Source: Streptomyces bauhiniae
GTDB lineage: Bacteria; Actinomycetota; Actinomycetes; Streptomycetales; Streptomycetaceae
Reading direction: 5' to 3'
Length of the DNA stretch: 64,000 bases
NCBI RefSeq assembly: GCF_004784475.1
Contig: NZ_SRRT01000003.1
Location: 62,001-126,000, forward strand
A program made the position numbers and the translations under genes. The notes below the pieces were generated by a model. The model had not been told where the DNA came from. It saw nothing but the letters and a program-made list of their open reading frames with translations, and made no database searches. Below are positions 51,363 to 61,411 of this stretch, one piece after another (positions within the stretch are counted from its first letter, which is position 1; the number at the start of each line of letters is the position of its first letter).

Positions 51363-51832
51363 GCCGTCTTCCTTTCGGCGTCCGCGCCGGCCTCGCCCAG
51401 GGCCTGGGCCGTCGCGTCCTTCCACGCCATCCAGCTCAGGAGGGCGCACTTGACCCGCGCGGGGTACTTGGAGACACCGGCGAACGCGACCGCGTCCTCC
51501 AGCACCTCCTCCATCGCGTCGTCGGGCTCGATCCGGCCCTTGGACTGCATCAGCTCCAGGAAGGTCTCCTGGATCTTCTGCGCCTCGGGCAGGTCCTTGC
51601 CCACCAGCAGTTCGTTCAGTACGGACGCCGATGCCTGGCTGATGGAACAGCCCTGGCCCTCGTACGAGACGTCCGCGATCTTCGTACCGTCGTACCGCAC
51701 CCGGAGGGTGATCTCGTCGCCGCACGTCGGGTTCACGTGGTGCACCTCGGCGTCGCCATCACGAAGACCACGCCCGTGCGGGTTCTTGTAGTGGTCCAGG
51801 ATGACTTCCTGGTACATCGAGTCCAGCTTCAC
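51359..51832 (-). CDS. sufU: Fe-S assembly sulfur-transfer protein SufU
   Basis: 157 residues; zinc/sulfur-accepting residues Cys37 and Asp39 (NPTCGD), Cys62 (GQGCSIS) and Cys129 (RVKCALL) are all present. SufU receives persulfide from SufS. The family insertion that separates SufU from IscU is present. Eighteen bases after sufS. Confidence 0.95.
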   Translation of the reverse strand: MKLDSMYQEVILDHYKNPHGRGLRDGDAEVHHVNPTCGDEITLRVRYDGTKIADVSYEGQGCSISQASASVLNELLVGKDLPEAQKIQETFLELMQSKGRIEPDDAMEEVLEDAVAFAGVSKYPARVKCALLSWMAWKDATAQALGEAGADAERKTA

Positions 51833-51850
51833 GGTGTCAGCCCACGCCTC

Positions 51851-53103
51851 TCAGCCGAAGAAGTTCCGTACGTGCTCCAGCCCCTCGACCAGTGCGTCGA
51901 TCTCGCCGGGCGTGGAGTACAGATAGAACGACGCCCGGGTGGTCGCCGGAATTCCGTACCGCAGGCAGACCGGCCGCGCGCAGTGGTGGCCGACGCGCAC
52001 CGCGATGCCCTGCTCGTCGAGGACCTGGCCCACGTCGTGCGGGTGGATGTCGCCGAGCGTGAAGGAGATCGCCGCGCCGCGGTCCTCGGCCGTGGAGGGG
52101 CCGATGATGCGCAGGTCGGGGACCTCGCCGAGCCGCTTCACCGCGTACTCGGTGAGCGCGTGCTCGTGGGCGAGGATCTTGTCCATGCCGATCGAGTTCA
52201 GGTAGTCGATGGCCGCACCGAGACCGACCGCCTGGGCGATCGGCGGGGTGCCCGCCTCGAACTTGTGCGGGGCCGGCGCGTAGGTCGAGGAGTGCATCGA
52301 CACCGTCTCGATCATCTCGCCGCCGCCGAGGAACGGGGGCAGGTCCTCCAGGAGTTCCTGGCGGCCCCAGAGCACGCCGATGCCGGTCGGACCGCACATC
52401 TTGTGGCCGGTGAAGGCCACGAAGTCGGCGCCGAGCGCCTGCACGTCCAGCGGCATGTGCGGCGCGGCCTGCGAGGCGTCGACGCAGACCAGCGCGCCGA
52501 CCTCCTGGGCGCGGCGCACGATCGCCTCGACCGGGTTGACCGTGCCCAGGATGTTGGAGACCAGCACGAAGGAGACGATCTTCGTCTTCTCGGTGATGAT
52601 CTCGTCCAGGTTGGACAGGTCGAGGCGGCCGTCCTCGGTGAGGCCGAACCACTTCAGCTTCGCGCCGGTGCGCTGCGCGAGCAACTGCCACGGCACGATG
52701 TTGGAGTGGTGCTCCATCTCCGTGATGACGATCTCGGTCTCGTGGTCCACCCGGTAGGGCTCGTCGGCCCAGCCCAGCATGTTGGCCACGAGGTTGAGCG
52801 ACTCGGAGGCGTTCTTGGTGAAGATCACCTCGTCGCGGCTGGGCGCGTTGATGAAGTCGGCGACCTTGTCACGCGCGCCCTCGTACAGCGCCGTGGCCTC
52901 CTCGGCGAGGACGTGCACGCCTCGGTGGACGTTGGCGTTGTAGCGCTCGTAGTACTCGCTCAGGGCGTCCAGCACCTGGCGCGGCTTCTGCGAGGTCGCC
53001 GCGTTGTCCAGGTAGACGAGCTGGCGCCCGTCGTGGACCTGGCGGTCCAGGATCGGGAAGTCCTTGCGGATCGCCTCTGTGTCGAGGAGGCCCGGCATCT
53101 GTG

Positions 53104-53107
<4 letters not shown>
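51851..53107 (-). CDS. sufS: Cysteine desulfurase SufS
   Basis: 418-residue class V PLP enzyme taking sulfur from cysteine. PLP lysine Lys236 in FTGHKMCGPTG; nucleophilic Cys376 in RVGHHCARP. The start overlaps the sufC stop (ATGA). Confidence 0.96.
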
Positions 53108-53868
<761 letters not shown>

Positions 53869-53875
53869 GGGTGCC

Positions 53876-54199
53876 TCAGGACTCCTGGGTGAGGGAGACG
53901 AGCACGTCGTCCCCTTCGATCTTTACGGGGTATACGGGGACGGGGCGCGTCGCGGGCGGACCGGACGGCTTGCCGCTGCGGAGGTCGAAGCAGGAGCCGT
54001 GCAGCCAGCACTCGATCTGCCCGTCCTCCACTTCGCCCTCGGAGAGGGAGACGTTCGCGTGCGAGCAGATGTCGTAGATCGCGTACACCTCGCCCTCGGT
54101 CTTCACGACCGAGACCGGCGTGCCGTCGAGTTCCACCCGCTTGGGGGTGTCCTCCGACAGTTCGCTCAGTCCGCAGGCGCGCTGGAAGGTCGTCGTCAT
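53876..54199 (-). CDS. Rieske [2Fe-2S] ferredoxin of the suf operon
   Basis: 107 residues; ligands Cys45-His47 (ICSHANV) and Cys64-His67 (CWLHGS) complete the Rieske site. No dioxygenase partner is adjacent; the gene lies inside suf, as is usual in actinomycetes, and probably provides electrons or senses cluster status. ATG overlaps the sufD stop. Confidence 0.95.
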   Translation of the reverse strand: MTTTFQRACGLSELSEDTPKRVELDGTPVSVVKTEGEVYAIYDICSHANVSLSEGEVEDGQIECWLHGSCFDLRSGKPSGPPATRPVPVYPVKIEGDDVLVSLTQES

Positions 54200-55377
54200 G
54201 CGACCGCGGCCTCCAGCTCCTCCTCGATCTTGACGAGCAGGCGCTCCTCGATGTCGGGGAGGCCGATCTGCTGGACCAGCTCGGCGAAGAAGCCGCGGAC
54301 CACCAGACGGCGGGCCTCGTGCTCCGGGATGCCGCGGGCCATCAGGTAGAAGAGCTGCTCGTCGTCGAAGCGGCCGGTGGTGGAGGCGTGGCCGGCGCCG
54401 ACGATCTCGCCGGTCTCGATCTCCAGGTTGGGGACCGAGTCGACGCGGGAACCGTCGGTGAGCACCAGGTTGCGGTTCATCTCGTAGGTGTCGGTGCCCT
54501 CGGCCTTGGCCTCGATGAGCACGTCACCGATCCAGACCGCGTGCGCGCCCTCGCCCTGGAGCGCGCCCTTGTAGATGACGTGGGACCGGCAGTGCGGGGT
54601 GTTGTGGTCGACCAGGAGGCGGTGCTCCTGGTGCTGGCCGGCGTCGGTGAAGTACAGGCCGAACAGCTCGGCCTCGCCGCCGGGGCCCGCGTAGCTGACG
54701 CGCGGGTGGAGGCGGACGACGTCGCCGCCGAAGGTGACGACCACGGACTTGAAGGAGGCGTCGCGGCCGACCAGGGCGTTGTGCTGGGCCACGTGCACGG
54801 CCTTGTCGTCCCAGTCCTGGACGGAGACGACGGTCAGCTTGGCGCCGTCGCCGAGCACGTAGTCGACGTTGGCGGCGAGCACCGCGTCACCGGTGTGGTC
54901 GATGACGACGAGCGCCTCGGCGAAGGCGCCCAGCTCGATCACCTGGTGGCCGAAGGCGGTGCCGCCCTCGCCGTGCACCGCGATGCGGATCGGCTCGGTG
55001 AGGACGGTCTCCTTCGGCACGGTGACGACCGACGCCTGCTCGAAGGCGGAGTACGCCTGGGCGGCGACGCGGTCGACGGGGGTGCCTGCCTTGCCGAGCC
55101 GGGCGTCGTCACGGCCGACGTTCTCGACGGTGACGCCCTCGGGGGCCTCGACGACGACCTTCAGGCCCTCGCCGGTGGCGACGGCGGTGCCGTCGTGCAG
55201 GCCGCGCAGCCGCTCCAGCGGAGTGAACCGCCACTCCTCCTCCCGGCCGTGCGGGACGGGGAAGTCCGCGACGTCGTAGGAGGGGGGCGCGCTCATGCGC
55301 GTGGCGACGGTCGACTCCGCGGCGACCGCGATCGAGCCCGCGGTGGTGGACCCCACGGGGATGTTCTGCTCAGCCAT
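54196..55377 (-). CDS. sufD: Fe-S assembly protein SufD
   Basis: 393 residues, SufBD beta-helix core: VDHNTPHCRSHVIYKGALQGEGAHAVWIGDVLIEAKAEGTDTYEMNRNLVLTDGSRVDSVPNLEIET and the conserved HASTTGRFDDEQLFYLMARGI ending. Partners SufB and SufC. A 70-base gap separates it from sufB, the widest in the operon. Confidence 0.96.
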   Translation of the reverse strand: MAEQNIPVGSTTAGSIAVAAESTVATRMSAPPSYDVADFPVPHGREEEWRFTPLERLRGLHDGTAVATGEGLKVVVEAPEGVTVENVGRDDARLGKAGTPVDRVAAQAYSAFEQASVVTVPKETVLTEPIRIAVHGEGGTAFGHQVIELGAFAEALVVIDHTGDAVLAANVDYVLGDGAKLTVVSVQDWDDKAVHVAQHNALVGRDASFKSVVVTFGGDVVRLHPRVSYAGPGGEAELFGLYFTDAGQHQEHRLLVDHNTPHCRSHVIYKGALQGEGAHAVWIGDVLIEAKAEGTDTYEMNRNLVLTDGSRVDSVPNLEIETGEIVGAGHASTTGRFDDEQLFYLMARGIPEHEARRLVVRGFFAELVQQIGLPDIEERLLVKIEEELEAAVA

Positions 55378-55447
55378 GGCTGTCGGGGTGCTCGCTTTCT
55401 GGTGCGTAGGTGGCTGCGTGTGTGGCGTGACGGGGTACGGCGGCGGG

Positions 55448-56869
55448 TCAGCCGACCGCGCCCTCCATCTGCAGCTCGATCAGCCGGTTGAGCTCCAGCG
55501 CGTACTCCATCGGCAGCTCCTTGGCGATCGGCTCGACGAAGCCGCGCACGATCATCGCCATCGCCTCGTCCTCGGAGAGGCCGCGGCTCATCAGGTAGAA
55601 GAGCTGGTCCTCGGAGACCTTGGAGACGGTCGCCTCGTGGCCCATGGAGACGTCGTCCTCGCGGACGTCGACGTAGGGGTAGGTGTCCGAGCGGGAGATG
55701 GTGTCGACGAGCAGCGCGTCGCACAGCACGTTGGACTTCGATCCGGCCGCGCCCTCGCCGATCTCGATGAGACCGCGGTAGGAGGTACGGCCGCCGCCGC
55801 GCGCCACCGACTTCGAGACGATGTTGGACGACGTGTTGGGCGCCATGTGGACCATCTTGGCGCCGGCGTCCTGGTGCTGGCCCTCGCCCGCGAAGGCGAT
55901 GGAGAGGGTCTCGCCCTTGGCGTGCTCGCCCATCAGGTAGACGGCCGGGTACTTCATGGTCACCTTGGAGCCGATGTTGCCGTCGACCCACTCCATGGTG
56001 GCGCCCTCGTAGGCGACGGCGCGCTTGGTGACCAGGTTGTAGACGTTGTTCGACCAGTTCTGGATGGTCGTGTAACGGCAGCGGGCGCCCTTCTTGACGA
56101 TGATCTCGACGACCGCGGAGTGCAGCGAGTCCGACTTGTAGATCGGCGCGGTGCAGCCCTCGACGTAGTGGACGTAGGCGTCCTCGTCGACGATGATCAG
56201 CGTCCGCTCGAACTGGCCCATGTTCTCGGTGTTGATCCGGAAATAAGCCTGGAGCGGGATCTCCACGTGCACGCCCTTCGGCACGTAGATGAAGGAGCCG
56301 CCGGACCACACGGCCGTGTTCAGCGAGGCGAACTTGTTGTCACCGACGGGGATGACGGTGCCGAAGTACTCCTTGAACAGCTCGGGGTGCTCGCGGAGCG
56401 CGGTGTCGGTGTCGAGGAAGATGACGCCCTGCTCCTCCAGGTCCTCGCGGATCTGGTGGTAGACGACCTCCGACTCGTACTGGGCGGCGACACCGGCGAC
56501 GAGGCGCTGCTTCTCGGCCTCCGGGATGCCCAGCTTGTCGTAGGTGTTCTTGATGTCCTCGGGCAGGTCCTCCCAGGACTCCGCCTGCTTCTCCGTGGAG
56601 CGCACGAAGTACTTGATGTTGTCGAAGTCGATGCCCGAGAGGTCCGAGCCCCAGTTGGGCATGGGCTTCTTCTCGAACAGCTTCAGGCCCTTGAGGCGGA
56701 GCTTGGTCATCCACTCCGGCTCGGACTTCTTGTCCGAGATGTCGCGGACGACGGCCTCGTTCAGACCGCGCTTGGCCGAGGCGCCGGCTACGTCGGAGTC
56801 GGCCCAGCCGTATTCGTACTTGCCCAGACCCTCGAGTTCGGGGTGGGCAGTCTCCGTGGGGAGCGTCAT
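55448..56869 (-). CDS. sufB: Fe-S scaffold protein SufB
   Basis: 473 residues. [44 protein letters not shown] and the C-terminal [44 protein letters not shown] are fully typical. Main scaffold on which the cluster forms. ATG overlaps the sufR stop. Confidence 0.97.
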   Translation of the reverse strand: MTLPTETAHPELEGLGKYEYGWADSDVAGASAKRGLNEAVVRDISDKKSEPEWMTKLRLKGLKLFEKKPMPNWGSDLSGIDFDNIKYFVRSTEKQAESWEDLPEDIKNTYDKLGIPEAEKQRLVAGVAAQYESEVVYHQIREDLEEQGVIFLDTDTALREHPELFKEYFGTVIPVGDNKFASLNTAVWSGGSFIYVPKGVHVEIPLQAYFRINTENMGQFERTLIIVDEDAYVHYVEGCTAPIYKSDSLHSAVVEIIVKKGARCRYTTIQNWSNNVYNLVTKRAVAYEGATMEWVDGNIGSKVTMKYPAVYLMGEHAKGETLSIAFAGEGQHQDAGAKMVHMAPNTSSNIVSKSVARGGGRTSYRGLIEIGEGAAGSKSNVLCDALLVDTISRSDTYPYVDVREDDVSMGHEATVSKVSEDQLFYLMSRGLSEDEAMAMIVRGFVEPIAKELPMEYALELNRLIELQMEGAVG

Positions 56870-57633
56870 GCGGGGTTCCTCCCGGCCGTGCTTGCGTGGT
56901 GGCTCTGATCGGACTTGTCGGTCGTGTCAGTCTTGGAAATCTTGGGGATGAACGTCGTGCAGACGCCGTCGCCGTGCGCGATGGTCGCCAGTCGCTGGAC
57001 GTGGGTTCCCAGCAGCTCGGCGAAGAACTCCGTCTCCGCCTCGCAGAGCTGGGGGAACTGCTCGGCGACGTGCGCGACCGGACAGTGGTGCTGGCAGAGC
57101 TGCTCACCCTGTTGCGGGAGGGGGGCACTGCGTGCCGTAGCAGCGTACCCGTCCGCGGTCAAGGCCCTGGCCAGGGCTTCGGCGCGGCGCTCCGGCTCCA
57201 CTCCCTCGACGGCCTTGCGGTACGTGGCGGCCTGGGCGGCGATGCGGGCGCGGGCGAAGGCGGCGATCGCCTCGTCCCCGCCCTCGCGCTCGGCGATCCA
57301 GCGCAGGGCGTCGGCGGCGAGCTGGTCGTAGGACTGGTCGAAGGCGTCCCGGCCGCAGGCGGTCAGGGCGAAGACCTTCGCGGGGCGGCCGCGGGTACGG
57401 GCTCCGTACACCCGCTGCTCGCGGGCCTGCACGACGTCGTCGGCGGCCAGCGCGTCCAGATGCCGGCGCACGGCGGCCTGGGTGAGGCCCAGCCGGCCGG
57501 CCAGTTCGGCGACGGTCGACGGGCCGTGGTCCAGGATGGACCGCGCGACCCGGTTGCGCGTCGAACGCTCACCGGTCGCTAGCTCTTCCTGGGGCCCCGT
57601 GGGGGTCTCCCGAGCCTCGCCGACGTTTTTCAC
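56866..57633 (-). CDS. sufR: SufR, Fe-S-sensing repressor of the suf operon
   Basis: About 255 residues from GTG 57633. Winged helix [38 protein letters not shown] (about 25-62) and C-terminal cysteines at about 180, 184, 197 (CQHHC...QLCEAE) and 225, the expected Fe-S ligands. Holo-SufR represses suf when clusters are plentiful. An operator and promoter overlap the start (see separate entries). The longer frame to 57705 would place the operator inside the coding region; GTG 57633 at the predicted transcription start is favoured. Coupled to sufB. Confidence 0.92.
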   Translation of the reverse strand: MKNVGEARETPTGPQEELATGERSTRNRVARSILDHGPSTVAELAGRLGLTQAAVRRHLDALAADDVVQAREQRVYGARTRGRPAKVFALTACGRDAFDQSYDQLAADALRWIAEREGGDEAIAAFARARIAAQAATYRKAVEGVEPERRAEALARALTADGYAATARSAPLPQQGEQLCQHHCPVAHVAEQFPQLCEAETEFFAELLGTHVQRLATIAHGDGVCTTFIPKISKTDTTDKSDQSHHASTAGRNPA

Positions 57634-57646
57634 AACGCTATTGTTG
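57633..57646. promoter_or_regulatory. SufR operator CAAC-N6-GTTG
   Basis: CAACGCTATTGTTG matches the SufR box CAAC-N6-GTTG described for cyanobacterial SufR. It covers the -10 region and the first base of the predicted GTG start of sufR, ideal for repression. Confidence 0.8.
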
Positions 57647-57669
57647 CGTAATTCTTCGGAGCCTGACAA
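57640..57669 (-). promoter_or_regulatory. suf operon promoter, probably leaderless
   Basis: On the minus strand TTGTCA (57669-57664) and AACAAT (57645-57640) are spaced by 18 bases. Six bases after the -10 element comes GTG 57633, so transcription would begin at the start codon. Confidence 0.6.
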
Positions 57670-57705
57670 GCCAGGCCGGGAGCGATCGACGGTGCCCTGC
57701 GTCAC

Positions 57706-57724
57706 TTAGGCACACCTAACCTGA
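57706..57724. promoter_or_regulatory. Candidate iron box (IdeR/DmdR type)
   Basis: On the minus strand TCAGGTTAGGTGTGCCTAA agrees with the actinomycete iron box TTAGGTTAGGCTAACCTAA at 14 of 19 positions, including both outer AGG/CCTAA parts. It lies about 75 bases upstream of sufR and 94 upstream of the divergent acetyltransferase. Confidence 0.5.
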
Positions 57725-57817
57725 CCTGCGGAAACGATCTCCGGGACGCTTCTCGCGACCCTCCTCACCAGGCAAAACCGCTGGCGCCCGGCACCCCCGC
57801 CGGGCAGACTCCGCGCC

Positions 57818-58630
57818 ATGCCGACCCTCGTCCCAGCAGGCCCCCTGGTCACCCGTCCGACCCTCGCCGGACAGCTCGGCGAGCTGGGTGTCGAGCCCGG
57901 CGAGACGCTGCTCGTCCATTCCTCGCTGAGTTCCCTCGGCTGGGTGAACGGCGGGGCCGTCGCCGCCGTCCAGGGCCTCCTCGACGCCCTCGGCCCGGAC
58001 GGCACCCTGGTCGTCCCCACCCAGTCGGCCGACCTCTCCGACCCCGAGCTGTGGCACGCACCCCCGGTGCCGCCCGAGTGGTGGGAGACGGTACGGGCGA
58101 CCATGCCGCGCTACGACCCCCGCACCACCCCCTCGCGCGGGGTCGGGGTGATCCCGGAGACCGTACGCACCTGGCCCGGCGCCCGGCGCAGCGCCCATCC
58201 GCAGACCTCCTTCGCCGCGCTCGGCCCGCGCGCCGCCGAGATCACCCACGGCCACGCCCCGGACTGCCGGCTCGGTGAGCGCAGCCCCCTGGCCCGCCTG
58301 GAGCGGCTCGGCGCCCGGGTGCTGCTGCTGGGCGCGGGCTACGCCGCCTGCACCAGCTTCCACCTGGCCGAATACCGGATACCCGCGCCGCTGGTGGAGG
58401 TCGGACGGCCCGGCGCCGGCGGCTGGGAGACGGTGACCGAGGTGTCCATCACCTCCGACCGCTTCGACGAGCTGGGCCACGATTTCGAGCGGGACCGGCC
58501 GGTCCTGCGGGGCCGGATCGGCGCGGCCCGGGCCCGGCTGTTCCCGGTCGCGGACGCGGTGGCCTACGCCGAGCGCTGGCTCCCGCTGCACCGGCCCCGC
58601 GAGGCCGGTTTCCAGCACCCCAGCGCCTGA
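57818..58630 (+). CDS. Aminoglycoside N(3)-acetyltransferase-family protein
   Basis: 270 residues, AAC(3)/YokD fold: [75 protein letters not shown] and [20 protein letters not shown] include the catalytic HS and the antibiotic-site residues. It may acetylate an aminoglycoside or another amine; as a chromosomal gene in a non-producer context resistance is not guaranteed. Divergent from sufR with an iron-box-like site between. Confidence 0.88.
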   Translation: MPTLVPAGPLVTRPTLAGQLGELGVEPGETLLVHSSLSSLGWVNGGAVAAVQGLLDALGPDGTLVVPTQSADLSDPELWHAPPVPPEWWETVRATMPRYDPRTTPSRGVGVIPETVRTWPGARRSAHPQTSFAALGPRAAEITHGHAPDCRLGERSPLARLERLGARVLLLGAGYAACTSFHLAEYRIPAPLVEVGRPGAGGWETVTEVSITSDRFDELGHDFERDRPVLRGRIGAARARLFPVADAVAYAERWLPLHRPREAGFQHPSA

Positions 58631-58661
58631 GCCCCGGCGCGCCTCCCTAGACTCTGGACCC

Positions 58662-59585
58662 ATGCATAGTGACCCCGTGGTCCAGGTCCAGGCCCTGGTG
58701 AAGCGGTATGGGCGGAAGACCGCGGTGGACGGCCTCGACCTGGAGGCCCGGCCGGGCGTGACCGCCGTACTCGGTCCCAACGGCGCCGGCAAGACGACCA
58801 CGGTCGAGACCTGCGAGGGGTACCGCACGCCGGACTCCGGCACCGTGCGCGTCCTGGGCCTCGACCCGGTGCGGGACGCGGCCGCGCTGCGCCCCCGGGT
58901 CGGCGTGATGCTCCAGTCCGGCGGCGTCTACTCCGGCGCCCGCGCCGACGAGATGCTGCGGCACGTCGCCAAGCTGCACGCGCACCCGCTCGACGTGGAC
59001 GCCCTGATCGAGCGGCTCGGGCTCGGCTCCTGCGGCCGGACCTCCTACCGGCGGCTGTCCGGCGGCCAGCAGCAGCGGCTCGCGCTCGCCATGGCCGTCG
59101 TCGGCCGCCCCGAGCTGGTCTTCCTGGACGAGCCGACCGCTGGCCTCGACCCGCAGGCCCGGCGCGCCACCTGGGACCTCGTACGGGACCTGCGCACCGA
59201 CGGGGTCTCGGTGATCCTCACCACGCACCACATGGACGAGGCCGAGCAGCTCGCGGACGACGTGGCGATCATCGACGGCGGCCGGGTCATCGCCCAGGGC
59301 TCCCCGGAGGAGCTGTGCCGGGACGGCGCCGAGAACACCCTGCGGTTCAGCGGGCGCCCCGGACTGGACGTGGCCTCGCTGCTCAAGGCGCTCCCGGCGG
59401 ACTGCACGGCCGACGAGCTGACGCCGGGCGGGTACCGGGTGAGCGGCAAGATAGACCCGCAACTGCTCGCCACGGTGACCTCCTGGTGCGCGCAGCACGG
59501 GGTGATGCCGGACCGGATCTCGGTGGAGCGGCACACCCTCGAAGACGTCTTCCTGGAACTGACCGGCAAGGAGCTGCGCTCATGA
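58662..59585 (+). CDS. ABC-2 type transporter ATPase (drug/lipid efflux type)
   Basis: 307 residues; Walker A GPNGAGKTTT, signature [12 protein letters not shown], Walker B LVFLDEPTAGLDPQARR, and the DrrA-like C-terminal extension with LEDVFLELTGKELRS. Exporter ATPase whose cargo is unknown. The stop overlaps the permease start. Confidence 0.92.
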   Translation: MHSDPVVQVQALVKRYGRKTAVDGLDLEARPGVTAVLGPNGAGKTTTVETCEGYRTPDSGTVRVLGLDPVRDAAALRPRVGVMLQSGGVYSGARADEMLRHVAKLHAHPLDVDALIERLGLGSCGRTSYRRLSGGQQQRLALAMAVVGRPELVFLDEPTAGLDPQARRATWDLVRDLRTDGVSVILTTHHMDEAEQLADDVAIIDGGRVIAQGSPEELCRDGAENTLRFSGRPGLDVASLLKALPADCTADELTPGGYRVSGKIDPQLLATVTSWCAQHGVMPDRISVERHTLEDVFLELTGKELRS

Positions 59586-60352
59586 CCACCGCGCCGGGCA
59601 CGTACGCCCCCAGGCCCGGAGCGGCCCCGCTCCCCCGCATGATCGGCGCGCAGGCCGCGCTGGAGACGCGGATGCTGCTGCGCAACGGCGAGCAGTTGCT
59701 GCTGACCGTGGTGATCCCGACGCTGCTGCTGGTGCTGTTCAGCTCGGTGGACGTCGTGGACACCGGGTCCGGCAAGGCGGTGGACTTCCTCGCGCCCGGC
59801 ATCCTGGCGCTGGCGGTGATGTCCACGGCGTTCACCGGGCAGGCCATCGCCACCGGGTTCGAGCGGCGCTACGGCGTGCTGAAGCGGCTGGCCTCCTCGC
59901 CGCTGCCGCGCTGGGGGCTGATGACCGCGAAGACGGCCGCGGTGCTGGTCACCGAGGTGCTCCAGGTGATCCTGCTGACCGTCATCGCCTTCGCGCTGGG
60001 CTGGTCCCCGCACGGCAACCCGGCCGCCGTCCTGCTCCTGCTGGTCCTCGGTACGGCCGCGTTCTCCGGGCTCGGGCTGCTGATGGCGGGCACGCTGAAG
60101 GCGGAGGCGACGCTGGCCGCGGCCAACCTGGTCTTCCTGCTGCTGCTGGTCGGCGGCGGGGTGATCGTGCCGCTGGAGAAGTTCGGCGCCGCGCAGCACG
60201 TCCTGGGGCTGCTGCCGATCTCCGCGCTCTCCGACGGGCTGCGGGACGTGCTCCAGCACGGCGCCGGGATGCCCTGGGGCGACCTGGCGATCCTCGCGGT
60301 GTGGGCGGTCGTGGGGCTCGCGGCGGCGGGGAAGTTCTTCCGCTGGGAGTAG
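59582..60352 (+). CDS. ABC-2 type transporter permease
   Basis: 256 residues with six membrane segments; MIGAQAALETRMLLRNGEQLLLTVVIPTLLLVLF, YGVLKRLASSPLPRWGLMTAKT and LLPISALSDGLRDVL fit the DrrB/ABC2 family. ATG overlaps the ATPase stop. In actinomycetes this pair commonly precedes ctaA; a role in haem or lipid export is a possible but unproven link. Confidence 0.92.
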   Translation: MTTAPGTYAPRPGAAPLPRMIGAQAALETRMLLRNGEQLLLTVVIPTLLLVLFSSVDVVDTGSGKAVDFLAPGILALAVMSTAFTGQAIATGFERRYGVLKRLASSPLPRWGLMTAKTAAVLVTEVLQVILLTVIAFALGWSPHGNPAAVLLLLVLGTAAFSGLGLLMAGTLKAEATLAAANLVFLLLLVGGGVIVPLEKFGAAQHVLGLLPISALSDGLRDVLQHGAGMPWGDLAILAVWAVVGLAAAGKFFRWE

Positions 60353-60395
60353 GTTCCCGACGGCCCCCTCGTGAAAGCGTGCACAAGCGGGCGCC

Positions 60396-60401
60396 TACGA
60401 T
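60396..60401 (+). promoter_or_regulatory. Possible -10 element of ctaA
   Basis: TACGAT ends seven bases before GTG 60409. It overlaps the annotated ATG 60400 of ctaA, suggesting a leaderless start at GTG 60409. The -35 (GTGAAA, 19-base spacing) is weak. Confidence 0.4.
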
Positions 60402-61410
60402 GGTGCGCGTGCCAAAGCTGACCCCCGCCGACGCCGCGGCGGCCCTCCGCAACCCGCTCGCCTTCATCGCCGACCGCTGGACCCCGGACCCCCGGACCGT
60501 CCGCCGGGCCGCGCTCGCCGCACTCGTGATGGCGGTGGTCATCGTGGTCACCGGCGGCGCGGTGCGCCTGACCGGCTCCGGGCTCGGCTGCCCGACCTGG
60601 CCCACCTGCACCGACGACTCGCTGACCACCACCCGCGCCATGGGCGTGCACGGCGTCATCGAGTTCGGCAACCGCATGCTGACGTACGTGCTCTGCGCGG
60701 CCGTCGGCTGGGCGATCATCGCCGCCCGCTCCCGGAAGCCGTGGCGGCGCGACCTGACGCGGCTGGGCTGGGCGCAGTTCTGGGTGGTCATGGGCAACGC
60801 GGTGCTCGGCGGCATCGTGGTGCTGGTCGGGCTGAACCCGTACACGGTGGCCGCGCACTTCCTGCTGTCCACGGCGCTGATCACCGTGGCCACCGTGACG
60901 TGGCAGCGCACCCGTGAGGGTGACACGGAGCCGCGTCCGCTGGTCGGCGGGGCGGTACGGCAGCTCGTGTGGTTCCTGGTGGCGGCGGCCGTGCTGCTGA
61001 TCGCGGTCGGCACGGTGGTGACCGGCGCCGGTCCGCACGCGGGCGACTCCTCCGAGGTGGCGCGCATCCCGCTGGACTGGGAGATGATCGCCAAGCTGCA
61101 CGCGGTGCTGGCCTGGATCGTGGTGACCCTGACCTTCGCCCTGTGGTTCATCCTCAAGGCGGTGGACGCCCCCAAGGGCCCCTTGTCCCGCACCCGTGAC
61201 CTCTTCCTGATCCTGCTGGCCCAGGGCGTCATCGGCTACATCCAGTACTTCACCCACCTCCCCGAGGCCCTGGTGGCCCTCCACATGCTCGGCTCCTGCC
61301 TCATGTGGATCGCCACCCTCCGCGTCCTCCTCTCCCTCCGCGAACGCCCGGAGACCCCGGCCACCGTGCCGGGCCCGGCGACGGAGGTCTCGGTGGGCAC
61401 GCCGGCCTGA
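60400..61410 (+). CDS. ctaA: Haem A synthase CtaA
   Basis: 336 residues, eight membrane segments, oxidises the C8 methyl of haem O to give haem A for cytochrome aa3 oxidase. TGGAVRLTGSGLGCPTWPTC, VHGVIEFGNRML, VVTGAGPHAGD and the late HAVLAW and LHMLGSCLMW supply the haem-ligand histidines and the Cys pair. ctaB, making haem O, is about 2.4 kb downstream on the other strand. ATG 60400 or leaderless GTG 60409. Stop only 1 base from the convergent gene. Confidence 0.94.
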   Translation: MVRVPKLTPADAAAALRNPLAFIADRWTPDPRTVRRAALAALVMAVVIVVTGGAVRLTGSGLGCPTWPTCTDDSLTTTRAMGVHGVIEFGNRMLTYVLCAAVGWAIIAARSRKPWRRDLTRLGWAQFWVVMGNAVLGGIVVLVGLNPYTVAAHFLLSTALITVATVTWQRTREGDTEPRPLVGGAVRQLVWFLVAAAVLLIAVGTVVTGAGPHAGDSSEVARIPLDWEMIAKLHAVLAWIVVTLTFALWFILKAVDAPKGPLSRTRDLFLILLAQGVIGYIQYFTHLPEALVALHMLGSCLMWIATLRVLLSLRERPETPATVPGPATEVSVGTPA

Positions 61411-61411
61411 G

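Noticed and set aside
57634..57705. Longer SufR starting at GTG 57705
   Set aside because: It would put the operator and promoter within the coding region and adds 24 residues without conserved features; kept only as an alternative.
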